Position numbers and translations under genes: made by a program
Notes under the pieces: model-generated
The model's database searches: none
Told to the model about the DNA's origin: nothing
What the model saw: the letters and a program-made list of their open reading frames with translations, nothing else
Source: Riptortus pedestris
Lineage: Eukaryota; Arthropoda; Insecta; Hemiptera; Alydidae
DNA: 64,000 bases
Direction of reading: 5' to 3'
Assembly (NCBI GenBank): GCA_019009955.1
Contig: CM032233.1
Span: 96,109,001 to 96,173,000, forward strand
Shown: positions 1 to 11,998 of the stretch, piece after piece
How the letters are laid out: each line of letters opens with the position of its first letter
Numbering within the stretch: position 1 is the first letter of the stretch

Positions 1-115
1 CGTTATAAAATTAGATAAAATTCCATGAATACGTTTTATAAAATCTATCGATGTAATAATTATATATAACAAATTAATTTTGCTAAAAATCTCAATAGCA
101 TTCTAAATATATAAT
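1..115. repeat. Dispersed AT-rich repeat, copy 1 of 2
   Basis: The first 115 bases align over nearly their whole length with 13647-13760, sharing TTTTATAAAATCTATC and AATAATTATATATAA. The left end lies outside the window. There is no coding content and I cannot assign a family. Confidence 0.65.
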
Positions 116-369
116 ATACATACATTTTCAATGTAATTATGATGTATATTATACGTCAGTAGGATGGATGTATAGCGCATATAAGGCCATTTTTGAAGTC
201 ATGTATGAGTAGACAGAAACAACCGAATCTTGAAAGGTTGCTGAGAATAGGTTTTGAGGTACAGGAAGGGGGAGGGGCAGGAAAATAGGTCTAGACGTGA
301 TGGTGGCGACCAGATAATCCGAAGAGGTTATTTGAAATTTCAATAAAATTCTTTATGTTCGTAGGTTTT
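116..369. other. Intergenic, no feature seen
   Basis: A short open frame on the minus strand (149-343) shows no recognisable domain or conserved motif. A purine-rich patch lies near 260-280. Confidence 0.4.
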
Positions 370-735
370 ATTGTGCTCCAATAATAATAGGAAGCTTTAT
401 TTATTACAATATACCGCATCTACTATTGTCATTAGTGGTATTTGGTTCTATATTTCTTGGAAAAAAACAAGTTACACTCAAAAATAAAAAAAGCCTTTTT
501 ATGCCTTCTTCATCGTCTCTAAGGAGTTCCTTTAGGTTCGGTTTAAGGTTCAATGCTCTTCTTGGAAGATCGTATTTCTTACAATCGAGGAGAAGATGTG
601 AGACGGTAAGATGGACATTACAACAATCGCAGGTTGGTGGGAATAAGCCCTTCAATAAATAACTGTATGTTAATTTTGTGTGTCCAATTCGGACACGGCA
701 AGAACGAGGAAGCGTTATTTTACAGAATTATTAAA
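370..735 (-). mobile_element. LINE (I-clade-like) 3' end, truncated
   Basis: On the minus strand an open frame from about 735 to 404 encodes RVRIGHTKLTYSYLL, then a C-x2-C-x7-H-x4-C knuckle (CDCC...SHLLLDC) and ends soon after. This arrangement, a RIGHT motif followed by a CCHC knuckle, is typical of the C-terminal end of I/Jockey-type non-LTR retrotransposon ORF2. An ATAATAAATAAAG-like tail (about 385-400) follows the stop, as expected for the LINE 3' end. A stop codon lies upstream, and no reverse transcriptase is visible before the frame decays near 735-830, so this is a 5'-truncated dead copy. Confidence 0.75.
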
Positions 736-1846
736 GTTTTTCTAATGAATGGTGCTAATATTTTTCCTCCAAACCAGTAAAAAAAACCGTTAGAAGTTAA
801 ATTTTAGTTTAGTCCGTATCACCTCAATGATATACACTGGTTATCAGGTTTCCCTGGAGGAGGAGGTCCCGTTGATTTTACTATTTCTTTTAAAACATTA
901 TACTCCGAATTAATTTTCGAATTTATCGTCAAATAATTTCATGTTGCCCAAATCATTAATCCTGCGGTAAATACAAATGAATGATTCAAAATAAGAATTT
1001 ACATTCTAATCCTAGAAATTAATAGAGCATAACGGAATGATTTACGGATAAATAAAGCCCTCTATCTCCATATGACCAAGTGAACTCCATAAATAGTAAA
1101 TGAGCGATTAATGAAATGCGAGAGGGAGATATGAAATTCCCTCCAGCGGCTGATTCTGGGAGGGAGATGAACAACCACATTTAATTTTATCTCCGCCCAG
1201 CAGATGTGTGGGAAGATATATGCAAATGGCATATCTCTCCGATCCTATTTTATCAATTTCAAACATAGAAGCAAGTCATAAAATGATTATCTTTCATAGT
1301 CATAACCCTCTTTAATTACTCTTCACAGAATTATTAAGGTTATTTCAAAATTCAGTAACTCCTTAATCCAAATATTGTACAGAATATAAACTAGTCGATT
1401 GAAAAGTCGAATTCATTACACAGGTATTTACAAGCCCTTCGGCCTTACTCGCTAACGGCTTGCAATATTTTAAGAAAGGTGCTGGTTCATGGAAGTTGAA
1501 TATGATTTAATACCGGAGGAGCATGTTGATGTATAAGACGGTTATTACTATTTATATTATATTGGATAATTACATGATATTTGGGGATGGACTATTGCAG
1601 GGCATATATGTGTTAGTGTGTTAGTAGACTAATGATTACTTCAAGGGATGCTGATGAAATTGTGATGATGTTCTCGATGCTGCTCTGGTGCTCTCCCCCT
1701 GGATGCTCCTTCGTTTACTCACTCATGTTGTTAAAAGGGGTGTGAGAAAGAAAATAATATTGCTGCCACTAATGAGAGGCTCTACTCTCTCCTGTTGTCC
1801 TACTCACTCTACTGTTCTGATCCTGTTCCTTATCTTTGCCCTTTGA
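736..1846. other. Intergenic, no gene seen
   Basis: A mixed AT-rich stretch with no open frame of interest. Repetitive GATGCT/TCCCCCTGGATGCTCC words appear around 1670-1710. Confidence 0.4.
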
Positions 1847-1926
1847 ACCCAAGGATGCCCTCTCAGGAAGTATTTACCCAAGTAGGCAATAGAGCTCAGC
1901 ACTCTTCAGGGGGGCATCCTTGGTTG
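1847..1926. repeat. Hairpin-forming inverted repeat
   Basis: The arm at 1847-1869 (ACCCAAGGATGCCCTCTCAGG) pairs with 1903-1926 (CAGGGGGGCATCCTTGGTTGG in part) with few mismatches, around a loop of about 33 nt. It could be a decayed small MITE or a structured RNA; the sequence alone does not decide. Confidence 0.55.
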
Positions 1927-2237
1927 GCCTAGTTGATAACAGGGGGCTGGTGTAGTTTTATTACCGCTTCAATTTTTAAATTGAACAACACAAGTAGGCA
2001 ACAAGATATTTTGGTTTTGGTTCCACCATGAATCCCCTCCCCCGTTCCATTTCATAGGACGATTGTGGCCATATTTCTCTCTTATAAATGATCAAAATCT
2101 TATAAATGAGCACTGGTGCTTTCAATACCACCGTCTTTAGAGAGCAAACAGATAAACTATATTCATACATACATGCATACGCTTATACATATATATTCTA
2201 TGTCGGTTTCCTGGTAGGTAAGAACTGAATTATATTC

Positions 2238-2453
2238 CAGGTTGAGTAAAAAGGCCAGACTTTCACAATAATGAAGGTTTTATAAGATTTGTTAAAGCGA
2301 CAAAGACCTTTCGACCCTGCGCGGCAGTTCCCTCAATGTCCTGGATGTTGAATTGGAGGGACCTATCATCAAACAGAACACTAAATAAACAAATCTTACA
2401 GGATACAAATTACAGGAATCTAAATTAATCTTTAGTTGGCCTTTTTACTCAGC

Positions 2454-2456
<3 letters not shown>
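2238..2456. mobile_element. MITE with 20-bp terminal inverted repeats
   Basis: CAGGTTGAGTAAAAAGGCCA at 2238-2257 is the inverted complement, with one mismatch, of TGGCCTTTTTACTCAGCCTG at 2437-2456. Inner words AAGATTTGTT and AACAAATCTT are also inverted. There is no coding capacity. The AT-rich flanks leave the target duplication ambiguous. Confidence 0.75.

Positions 2457-2457
<1 letters not shown>

Positions 2458-2514
<57 letters not shown>
2458..2514. repeat. (AT)n microsatellite
   Basis: About 57 bp of uninterrupted AT dinucleotides directly after the MITE. Confidence 0.95.
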
Positions 2515-2516
<2 letters not shown>

Positions 2517-2885
2517 GGTTGGCATTACAGGTCTTAAAGAACATTAGCCGCCCCGCATCTAGGAGAATCAATGTATTTCCTCATACTGACGGGCTGTCAG
2601 ACTGATTTACTCACCAGACTTCCGTCATTCCTCTACCGCAGCGACACCGTAGCGCACTGGTCTAACAACTCCGTGATGGCCCAATCAAGTACTGACAATG
2701 CACGATGATTTTCGACTCAGCTGACCTAAAGTCGGACGCCTACCACTGACCTATGCGTATAGTATGTGTATAGCATTATAAGCCACTTGAGCAGAAGTTT
2801 TACACATTGTTAGTTCTCAAGAAATGTTTGAAGGCTTCTGTGATCTGAAAATTCACTAAAACTCCACCAGTGTATGTACAATAAA
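2515..2885. other. Unassigned, slightly GC-richer stretch
   Basis: Positions 2540-2750 are noticeably GC-richer than the surroundings, but no frame is open for long and I recognise no domain. A CGCACTGGTCTAAC word resembles part of a tRNA-derived repeat, without a matching B box. Confidence 0.3.
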
Positions 2886-2925
2886 AGCAGATTTCCGTTC
2901 AAAATTAAAACACACACACACACTC

Positions 2926-3004
<79 letters not shown>

Positions 3005-3562
3005 CGTGCGTGCGTGTGTGTGTGTGTTAACGCTCTAGAGGTCAAAACTTTTATTAATCGACATATTTGCATTTGTTTAAGTTTCCAGCCTTCAGCAAAC
3101 CCCCACTTCTACACATGTTACATAAACAATACTCTGTTCTGTAATAAACCAAATTGTACGAAGTTAAAGACCAAATATTGTTTTCAAGAGACCTTTATTA
3201 TACAAGATACATGAAAATATGTTCTGGTGATGACCCCTCCCCCTGAGCCCTAAGTTTTTGGACTACTAAAATTCGATTGATTGAGATAATAATTATTCTG
3301 ATTCATTATAAATTACAGTACTAGATATAGTAAATAGTCTTCAATAAAATTAATATGTTATATTCTGATATATTTCACTAATTGTTTTTCTTTCCGGTGA
3401 GAGGTTGGCAGACCTGTTCGTCTACATTTCAGACGCTTCCCGTCGGGAGGTTTCTTATTATCATTGGTATTTATTCACTTAATATTGTCGGTGCTGTTGC
3501 GTTACCAGTATGTAGATTCATCTATTGTTAAACTTCACGAGGGAAATCTGCTTAGTTTACAA
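2886..3562 (-). repeat. R1 dispersed repeat, minus-strand copy
   Basis: Minus-strand copy of the R1 family. GGGAAATCTGCTTAGTTTAC (3541-3560) is the complement of the R1 left end seen near 50266. GTTAACGCTCTAG (about 3026) and AATCGACATATTTG match the R1 centre in inverse. AGCAGATTTCC and GTTCAAAATT (about 2886-2907) are the shortened R1 right end. The centre is occupied by a GT microsatellite instead of the TA tract of other copies. Confidence 0.6.
2931..3027. repeat. (GT)n microsatellite
   Basis: About 95 bp of GT with a few CGTG variants near the end. It gives a meaningless poly-Cys/Val frame. Confidence 0.95.
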
Positions 3563-3772
3563 GCCCAAGTTAGCCATGTGATTTGAGGTAAACCTAGAAT
3601 CGTGAGTTCGATTCGCACCTGGACAAAAGCGATTTATTTAGTGATGAACTCATTACATAAAATCCTTAGTCGCACCCTGAATAGAAAAGGAAGGTAACAT
3701 ATAAATAACTCGTCCCAATTAGCCTTACTAGCTGAAAGTAGGCATTAATAAATAACAAATAACAACAATTGA
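3563..3772 (+). mobile_element. tRNA-derived SINE, family A, plus copy
   Basis: An A-box-like TTAGCCATGTG (about 3569) is followed by a B box GTTCGATTCGCACC (about 3607-3620), then a body shared with the copy at 15846-16078 and an A-rich tail (AATAAATAACAAATAACAAC). The two copies align over about 200 bp. The pol III promoter boxes and tRNA-like head identify a SINE. Confidence 0.75.
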
Positions 3773-4035
3773 AGTAACACATAATAACGGAGATGTTTAC
3801 GACTTTGTATGTCCCCGTCCCTTCATTTCTCCTTGGAGTGTGATACAAGACATTTACGAACTTAATATTTAGTTTTAGACGAATGAAGACTTTTTAGAAT
3901 AGTTAAAGATGGTAGCAGAGACCTAGGTCCTTAGAGGACAGGAGCGTTTTGTAGTTAAGTGAATTTAAACATCGAGTTTGGTAGCGATAATATAAAATCT
4001 GCGGTCGATTGAGCGTTGACAGAGTAATTATATTT

Positions 4036-4036
4036 G

Positions 4037-4101
<65 letters not shown>
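4036..4101. repeat. (CA)n(TA)n compound microsatellite
   Basis: A CA run followed by a TA run at the centre of an R1 copy, next to the Helitron start. Confidence 0.95.
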
Positions 4102-4108
<7 letters not shown>

Positions 4109-5378
4109 AAATTGTAACCTCTCTCTGTACATTGATTTTTTTCGCGAAATTTCACGATAACTTTTCGTTTCACATGTCATAGACACCATAACTGCATTTT
4201 GTTTCTTTGTTGTCTGTTTATTTGTTACCTTTACACGCATAAACGGCTGAACCGAATTTTATAAAACTTGGTATGTATATTACTATTAACCCAACTTACA
4301 CTTTAGGCTATATTAATATCCTCTGAGACGAACAGGAGTGGGGGTTATAAGGGAAGCCTGAAATTAAAAATAGCGATATTTCGTTTCCTATTGGTTTTTC
4401 GTAAAATGTTAACATACCAAAAGTTGTTTATTTTGTTATTTAGAGTAACTTTTTTTTTTATACACTTTTTTCGTATACCGAATTATAAACGAGATATACG
4501 CTAAAACCTATAGCGGAAGTGAACAATTTTATTTGGCACAAAAGACTCAACCGAACTAATTAAAACTCGGTATGTGTATTAGCACTAACGCCTTCCTTAT
4601 AATAAGCCATACCAACATTTCTAGGGACGGGCAGGAGTGGGGGTTATAAGGGAGAAGTGAAATTTAAAATAGCGGTATTTCGTTTTCTATTCGTTTTTCG
4701 GCAAATATGAACATAACAAAAGTTGTTTATATTGTTATTTAGAGAAACTTTTGTTCTATACACTATCGTCTTCTACCGAAATATAAAGGCGTTATACGCT
4801 ATAAATTATAGCGGGAGTCAACAATTTTATTTGGCACAAAAGACTCAACCGAACTAAATAAAAAAATCGGTATGTGTATTAGCACTAACGCCTTCCTTAT
4901 AATAAGCCATACTAACATTTCTAGGGACGGGCAGGAGTGGAGGTTATAGGGGAGGCCTGGAATTAAAAATAGTGATATTTCGTTTCCTATTGGGGTTTTG
5001 GCAAATATGCACATAACAAAAGTTGTTTATTTTGTTATTTAGAGAAATTTGCTCAACACTTCTTTTCAATATGAACTACCAGGTACCTCACTGGGAAACA
5101 TTAGTTCAAATGTATGTTAATATTTTGTCCTTAATAATTCAAATCTACATCTGCATAATGCACAGAAAACGGGAAATATAACAATATGGAGGACAGTGAA
5201 GTCTTACATAAAAAAAATAATTTTATTATTAACAAATCCACAGAAACGACGGGTATTAACCCTAAACACTGGGACGGGTAAATGTCAAAATATTGTGCAA
5301 AGTAAAGCCTTGCCTAAAAAATACCATCACCATTCAGCCTCAAATGAATTCCCGAGCGAAGCTGGGTATCTGAGCTAG
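4102..5378 (+). mobile_element. Non-autonomous Helitron with internal tandem repeats
   Basis: The 3' end has the Helitron signature: a short hairpin CCCGAGCGAAGCTGGG (5351-5366), then CTAG (5375-5378) followed by T. Internal words such as GGCTGAACCGAATTTTA followed by a GGTATGTA motif are common in arthropod Helitrons. There is no Rep/helicase frame, so it is non-autonomous. The 5' end is placed at the edge of the TA tract and is approximate. Confidence 0.65.
4244..5050 (+). repeat. Tandem repeat, about 299-bp unit, nearly three copies
   Basis: The GAACCGAA word recurs at about 4249, 4550 and 4849. Each unit carries GACGGGCAGGAGTGG (GACGAACAGGAGTGG in the first), GTTATAAGGG or a variant, and AAAAGTTGTTTAT. 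The third unit breaks off near 5050. The array lies inside the Helitron. Confidence 0.85.
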
Positions 5379-5934
5379 TATATATATAAAACTTTAAAGT
5401 TCGGTGGACATTTCAAGAAAAAACTTTTTCAAATTTTCAGAAATTCATAAGACATCAACATTTGATTTTCCTAAAGGTAATTATTTTCTTATATAAATCT
5501 CACACTGTCAATTAGTAATACCTAATTACAAAATATCTTTAATCCACAAGGGAACGCATAATTGGTACAAAAAGCCATAAACAGAAAGTAAAAATAAAAA
5601 AGTATTAATTCGAGACATTTGAGGATGTCAATAAAGAGGGTGAGGAGTACAATTACGTCATGATAACGTATTTTGTTATCACCTAATCATACAATGAATA
5701 GATAACGACATAATAAAGCACAACAAACATTACTGTCATCACAAATGACTCAAAACACTTCAAACTGTAAGATTCAAACATGTCAGATCAAATTCAAAAG
5801 AGGGTGCTAAAAAAGCTCGTATATACAACAGTAAAAATATAATTTGCGTTTGTAATATCAAAAATATGAAATTTCAACGCTCTAATGATAAAATTATTTG
5901 AGTTATGCTTTACATACATATGTACAGAAGTCAA

Positions 5935-6060
5935 GCCAAAAATAGTCAAAATTGGTTCAGGGAAAGTCAAAAAAAATAATTCCGTTGAAATCTCAAAACC
6001 GAAATTTTTCGAGATTACTATACTTCCTTTACGTCTTGCAACAAAGTAAAAAAGAAGTTG
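5935..6060 (-). repeat. Dispersed repeat family C, minus copy
   Basis: The reverse complement shares ACGTAAAGGAAGTATAGTAA, GGTTTTGAGATTTCAAC and GGAATTATT with 19235-19360 on the plus strand. It is non-coding. Confidence 0.55.
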
Positions 6061-6105
6061 TTTGTTTGTTTATATTCAAGTCACAATAACGGACATTTTC
6101 GAATA

Positions 6106-6700
6106 TTTTATTTTACACCCCCCTCCTAACCCCCCCCCCCCCCATCCTCCAGGTCCAATTTAAGGCATTAAAGAACTCCATATATAGTTTTACATGAAAC
6201 GCTTAAATATTCAGTTGGGCTACGAAAAAAAAAAATACGACCACAAGAACCAAAAGCTATTTATATATCATAGTTTTTGAGCCATTATAGGACAACCAAT
6301 ATAAGAAATAATTTCTTCAATGCAATCACAAATGAGCATTTATTTAATCCCAACGCGTTTCGAGGACCTACGCTGCTTCTAAAGGCGTTATTTAACCACC
6401 ATAATATACTTTGAAATAGAGTCATCATTATTTACATAAATTGGCTAAAGGCATTTATAATAATATATTTATATAATAAATGATCATATGTGAGAGCATT
6501 GAAGATTATTTTTCCTAACCTATAATGACTCAAAAAACTCTGATAAATATTAAACTGTTAGTTTATAAATATGTGTGTGTGTATACATACATATATACAC
6601 ATAAATACATAGATTTGAGCTAGCCTATTTCCTCAGTGTCTGAGATAGGATCGATGGACATTTGAAGAGATCTTTCGAATATCGCGTCATGAGTAGACTT
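6106..6700 (+). repeat. R1 dispersed repeat split by a MITE
   Basis: The left half has a poly-C run and ACATGAAACGCTTAAATAT. The right half has ATAGGATCGATGGACATTTG and CGCGTCATGAGTA (about 6645-6695). The two halves are separated by the 266-bp MITE and adjoining AT-rich sequence. Confidence 0.6.
6273..6538. mobile_element. MITE with imperfect inverted ends
   Basis: GTTTTTGAGCCATTATAGG (6273-6291) is inverted at 6519-6538 (CCTATAATGACTCAAAAAAC). The interior is AT-rich with no frame. It interrupts an R1 copy. Confidence 0.55.
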
Positions 6701-6951
6701 CAGCAAACGACACACTGAAGGAAAATCCTCTAACATATCTCTATTAAATATAACAATAGCAAACCAAAATAGGTAGGGAAGCCAAAGATAGGCTGCCCCA
6801 GTAAGATAGAGAGCACAATGCCTGCTTGACGTACAGGGCACCACCTCGCCACACAAATGTATTTAAACCATCTCATGCCTCTCAAAATATTTTGTCAACA
6901 ATAGACGACGAAAAATAGATTTTAGCAGATTTGTCTCTCTCGAATGGTGAG

Positions 6952-6972
6952 TGTGTGTGTGTGTGTGTGTGT
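6952..6972. repeat. (GT)n microsatellite
   Basis: A short GT run of about 21 bp. Confidence 0.9.
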
Positions 6973-7047
6973 ACTTATGCATTACGGAAGGTATAATAAT
7001 ATGAAAAGATCAGTAACCGAAAGAACTACAAGGCGTAGCCTTTAGAT

Positions 7048-7140
7048 CAGGTGTGGGTAACCTTTGACATGTTGCGGGTCAAAACCTAGTGTGCAAATAC
7101 GTTCGCGGGCCGCTTTTAAAATTAGTGTTCATAACGATAG
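7048..7140 (+). mobile_element. Possible hAT-type element end
   Basis: CAGGTGTGGGTAACCTTT followed by GCGGGCCGC resembles a common hAT terminal sequence (CAGNGGTNNNNAACC-like, then a GCGGGCC block). I found no matching second end nearby. Confidence 0.3.
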
Positions 7141-7504
7141 ATGTCAGACATGAAATTATAACAACATGGTACTATCAAAGAGTTTGAATTTGGGAAACTA
7201 ATCCATCGATGTTTGGATTAATTCCACTGATGCAAAGACGAAAAGAATTTTCCAAATTATCGTCAGTCAGCCTTGTACGATGTTTTGATTTATTAACTTA
7301 ATGAAACGAACTTTTCGCATTTATAAGTACTGCAAAACGCACAAATCTCTTCTCATCTTCCTCATTTGGAGTTAGTAGTTTAATATTTTTGTTGGAGTGG
7401 GTTTTTCAAAATGTCTCGCCACATATGCTTTAGATGATTATGGTGCACACACCATCTCACAAGTGTGTGTATGTGGTTGTTTGTATATTATACATATATA
7501 CACA

Positions 7505-7570
7505 GTACATTTAAATGTCGAGTTTGATAACGATCTAAACTACGACCGCTAGAAGTACTAATACACACGA
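7505..7570 (+). repeat. R1 fragment (centre-left part)
   Basis: Contains ATGTCGAGTTTGATAACGAT and CGACCGCTAGAAG, matching the R1 stretch just left of its central tract. Confidence 0.5.
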
Positions 7571-8280
7571 ATATCCATATATAAAAACTTCACTCCAAGC
7601 ATGTTTTTAGTAGTTTCTTACTAAGAGAGAAAAGGAGAATAAAATGCGAAATGACGTCATTAGTGTGTCACGAGAGAAATTTTCATAGCTTTTATTTATC
7701 TTGCACAAAAAAAAAAAAAAAAAAAATGAGAAAACATTTTCTTCCCCAAAATGGAGATTTTCCATTTAAAATAATTTTTAGATAGTGTAAGTTGTCTTCA
7801 TGGGGTGATGTTTCGAAGCTTTCTTAAAACGTCAAAGAGTTATTCTAAATAGATTTTTAAAAAAATGTGGATCTTCAGAAAAAGATGTGAACAGATCAGC
7901 AATAGTTTTTTTCGGATTTAAGAAAATTATACTGACCGGTAAAAATTCATTTAAATATATTTTCATCACTAAATGGAGGCAGGGATGATCTCACGAAGTC
8001 CATGAGCTAAATAGGAATTATGAAGATTATACTCACATAAATGAATATATATAAAATAACGTTTTCCTATATATGTAAACATTCTAAAGGGAAAATTGAG
8101 GTGAAAGAAAAATTTGCATCTTCCGTGACTTGAAAACTTGGCCGATAAGAAAAGAAGTGTATATGTCACAACCTGTTTCCATGCAAAGTTTAATTAGGAT
8201 CTGCTGAAGCCAAGGTTAGTTATTTAAACTTGTCAAAGTGTTTCTTAATACGTAAAAAAATAATAAATCTGTGTAAACGA

Positions 8281-9205
8281 TAAGTCCGTTACAGATGCGC
8301 TGCGTAAACTAATTAGATTTCCCACGTGCTGGAATGACACACTGCCATCTCAACGTATAGTCTTTATTTCTAAGTCAAAACACGATGAGTAGTAGTGGTG
8401 GTTTACTGAAGACTGAAAACGAGAGTGCTAATAGCTCGCTCAATATTTGAGTTAAGAGAAAATGTATAGAGCATCAATATTTTAACAAGACAATAGGTTC
8501 TACAATATTTTTCGATCCGACTCAAGATAACTTGGATATATTGCATTTTCGAATTCCCCTCTCAACCCCCCCCCTCCCTATTGCGGAGCCGATTTCAGCC
8601 ATTAACTTACATGATCGTGTTGAAAGAAACATGTTGAGGAGTTTGGAACGTAATATAGTAAAAGATGAACGAAAACAATATTTGGTATTTAAACTTTCAA
8701 TAAAATGGTCCATGATGTAAGAGCTTCTTGTAAATATGAGTAAGCGTGAGGGTTCACTAAAAGCTGGAAATTAAAAAAATCATATATCTTGGTTAATATT
8801 CAAAATAGAGACAAAGTGTTAAAACGATATTTATGGACAATTAAATTTGCAATAACATTGATTCTATACAATTTTTCAATCCAACGTATACTAAGGGGAT
8901 AGTTCGACCCCCCCCCTCCTCCCGATCCGATTTCAGCCGTTAACGAACTTTATCTTTAGTTTTACATAAAACGCTTATATATCGAATGGTAACTATAAAA
9001 AAAAAAATATTGATATTTCAGTCCCAACCACTAGAGCTGACAAGAATGTATGTGAACGTGTGTTTATATACAGTTTTGAACGGACCTCATTTTCGTCATC
9101 TACTCGGTAGGATCGATGGACATTTGAAGAAATGTTTCGAAAATCGCGTCATGCGTACAACCTCAATAGCTGATTTCTCTTAAGTGAGATCTGCTAAAAC
9201 GTGAA
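8281..9205 (+). repeat. R1 dispersed repeat, long copy with an internally repeated left half
   Basis: Begins with TGCGTAAACTAATTAGATTT and ends with GAGATCTGCTAAAA. The left-half words CCGATTTCAGCC and a poly-C run occur twice (about 8560-8600 and 8910-8940), so this copy holds two left halves. The right half (9073-9195) is close to 52757-52879. The two short frames it contains are not genes. Confidence 0.65.
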
Positions 9206-11376
9206 GGCATATTCATCTATCTTTGTGTTAGAATACTAGCGAAACTATGTAAAACATCGGTCAACCACGTACTAAGTGAAAAATCACTCATGATCTCAAG
9301 ATAAGAGTATCCGTATATCTGGCATTCCAAAATAGTACCTAAATTTTCCTTGTTGAATATAGGCACGAAATTAAATAAAATGAGTCAATTAAAAAGTATG
9401 CCACAGCGCTTGTCTTTATAATGTTTTAATATTATCAAAATATGTTATAAAAAAAAATTAAAAAAAAGCTCAAAACCGAATAAGTTGAGAATGTCGCTAG
9501 GCGGAGGAGATAGGAGTCTGGTCAGGATGTCCATACCCTTCGGAGCAGAACATTATTAAGCATCCTTATAATTCAATTAAAAATACTTCATCCATCCCAA
9601 ATACTTTAAAATTATTCATATTGAATTTACTATAAAGTTAGCATAAATGAAAGATAATATATGTATACATACACCGTCATGAGATATGGAGCCAACTGAA
9701 AAGTTGATTTTACAAGAATACTCTAATGACTCAACATAAAAGGATCTGAAATGTTTTTGGAGCAATATACAGAAGCAGTGAGATTTTTGGTACTTATCTC
9801 CAATAAAGGAGGGAGGGGCCCCAAAATCAGTCATTCATGTGCACACCATATATAGAGTAAAACAAAAAGGACTTTCCAATAATGTATACATAGCTAGTGA
9901 CAAATCTTACTGAGCCTTCCCTCATTTAGTACCCCCATAAGTGGTGGGAGGGTTAGAACAACAAGTTAGACAGAAGTTACAATAGGTAATAGTCACCAAT
10001 AACAGATACAAATTTCCTGTAATATTGATATATAAAACCATAACAGAGAGCATTGTGGACTACAATGACAGGATTGTAAGTCAGAGACAATGGGCCCTAA
10101 ACAAGACCAAATAATGGTCTAGCCTAGCTGAAATTTCCAATGGTTACCCTCTCTTTTTGGGAATATGCTTGCTCATGTATGGAAAAGCATTGTAACTTTT
10201 TTATGTGTTTAATGAAGAATAAGGGGGGGGGATACCATATACACAAAATCCTTGTGAACAAGCTTGACTACAAACTTAACAGTCTGCTTAAATACAATAT
10301 GTCACGCTCAATATTGACTAACTGGGAAACTCGACAGAATGACTAACCCCAATATAATGACATCTGAAATTCATTTCAATCTAAATATGCCTGTCAGCCA
10401 ATTTTCTGTTTTTGTTTTCCACTAATCATAGACACAGACTTTCTGTTCCCTTGGTGGGGAGAGAGGCGGTTGACCAGAAAAAAAAAGTTAGTGTAATTCA
10501 TGTTGTTGTATACCACATTTGAACATATCAACATAATTATTAAAAAAATTAAAATAAATGCAATACTTATATTTAAATATAACTTTATACAAATAGTAAA
10601 TATAATTGTAATCATAATTTGTGTTCATAAGGATATATTTGAAAATATAATGTTAACAAAACCTTAGCCTTCGCAGCTAGTCAACTTTCTCCATTTTAAT
10701 AATTGATTTTAGTAATACAATTATTATTTGATCATATAGATTATTTCTTATTGATTTTTCTTTTAATTTTATTTTAGTACATTAAATTATTATGAGCCAT
10801 TGCCCCACCCCACCGCTAACTCTATGTCTATGTGCATTGTGGTATTTGTTTCTGGGGATCAAAGCAGCCAAAAGTGTTGGCTCCTGAACTCCTAATATAC
10901 TTCTGATTCAGCACACAAATGTGTCAAATTTTGTGTTGACACATTCTCAACAAATTGCATAGACAATAGCAAAAACCATCCTAGCTCATGTTGACAAAAT
11001 TAAGAAAGAAAACAAATAATATACTTAGAGGGCTCCTCTAGTTATCTGAACACATGTGAAATATAAGAAGTATCTTCAAAATCTATACCTGATTGGGCAA
11101 AAATCAGTCAAATATTTTTGAAAAAAGACTTCACCAAATATGCATGTGCTTACAAAAGACCATAAGGATGATTCTTTACAGATTATTAGCAAATTAACTA
11201 TTGCCATTTGAGCTGTCATGTTAAATGATCAAATAACTAACATAAAACTATATGTATTCTTCTTATTCTCGACTCAGTATTGAAATAATTAAGTAAAATT
11301 GAACTTTCAACAACCTTCCCAGTGCAGAATGTATGTTTCAACAAGTGTAAGAGGGGAAGAGCACTTTACAACTAAA
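9206..11376. other. Intergenic, no gene seen
   Basis: AT-rich sequence with only short frames lacking motifs (for example 9616-9834 and 10394-10615 on the minus strand). Nothing else is supportable. Confidence 0.4.
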
Positions 11377-11503
11377 AGGAATAGCCCCTGAAGAAGTGGA
11401 ATGCACGCCATGAAACATGAAGGGCAATTTTTTTAAAAAATGGGTCTTTATGGGGAAAAAAAAAGAGTTTTTGTAGATGACCCTGGCCAACAAACTATGA
11501 ATA
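11377..11503. mobile_element. Foldback MITE relative, partial copy
   Basis: Shares ATAGCCCCTGAAGAAGTGG, GTTTTTGTAGATGACCCT and ACTATGAA with the right half of the element at 44270-44570. The left arm is not recognisable. Confidence 0.55.
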
Positions 11504-11998
11504 TATATATAAGAAAAATCAAAATCACACTAGCCTATAAATACAGTTATTTATTATTTATTTATTACCTCTTTTACACAATGAATGTTTGGAATTAAAT
11601 TCAGAGCTTAAAGAAAACATATTGAATAAAATGTTAGTGCCATAAAATAATGTCAAAGCAATAAACTTAAACATTTACTGTTTTTTTCTAAATCTTTTAA
11701 GAAATAAAAATGTTTCAAATATTATTTCTTGATTCAAAATTAAGTCTAAAACATTTCAGTATGGCAATACTTTATTGAAACACTGTGTATTTGTGTGGAA
11801 TATATATATTCATACATATTTGAGTAAATTTAGAAATCATACTATAAAACATGTTTTATATAATATTTTAATTGTAATTGGCAAATCAATAGTTACAATC
11901 TGAGTTCTTAACCATAAATATCATCTGACATTTATTTCCTAAAAAATAAAGTAAAATTTAATTATCAAGATTTGGTGATCCAAAATATTTGTTGATGA

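Larger units (their letters stand above)
3955..5450 (+). repeat. R1 dispersed repeat split by a Helitron
   Basis: The left half (about 3960-4030) has ATCGAGTTTGGTAGCGAT and GAGCGTTGACAG; compare ATCGAGTTTGGTAACGAT and GAGCGTTAACAG at 50658-50700. The right half resumes after 5379 with TATATATATAAAA and GGTGGACATTTCAAGAAAA, matching the R1 right half. The Helitron lies between the halves. Confidence 0.55.

Noticed and set aside
2930..3214. 94-codon frame starting with poly-Cys/Val
   Set aside because: It is translation of a GT microsatellite and flanking R1 sequence.
3955..4240. Two minus-strand frames with Ile-Tyr and Cys-Val runs
   Set aside because: They read through the compound CA/TA microsatellite.
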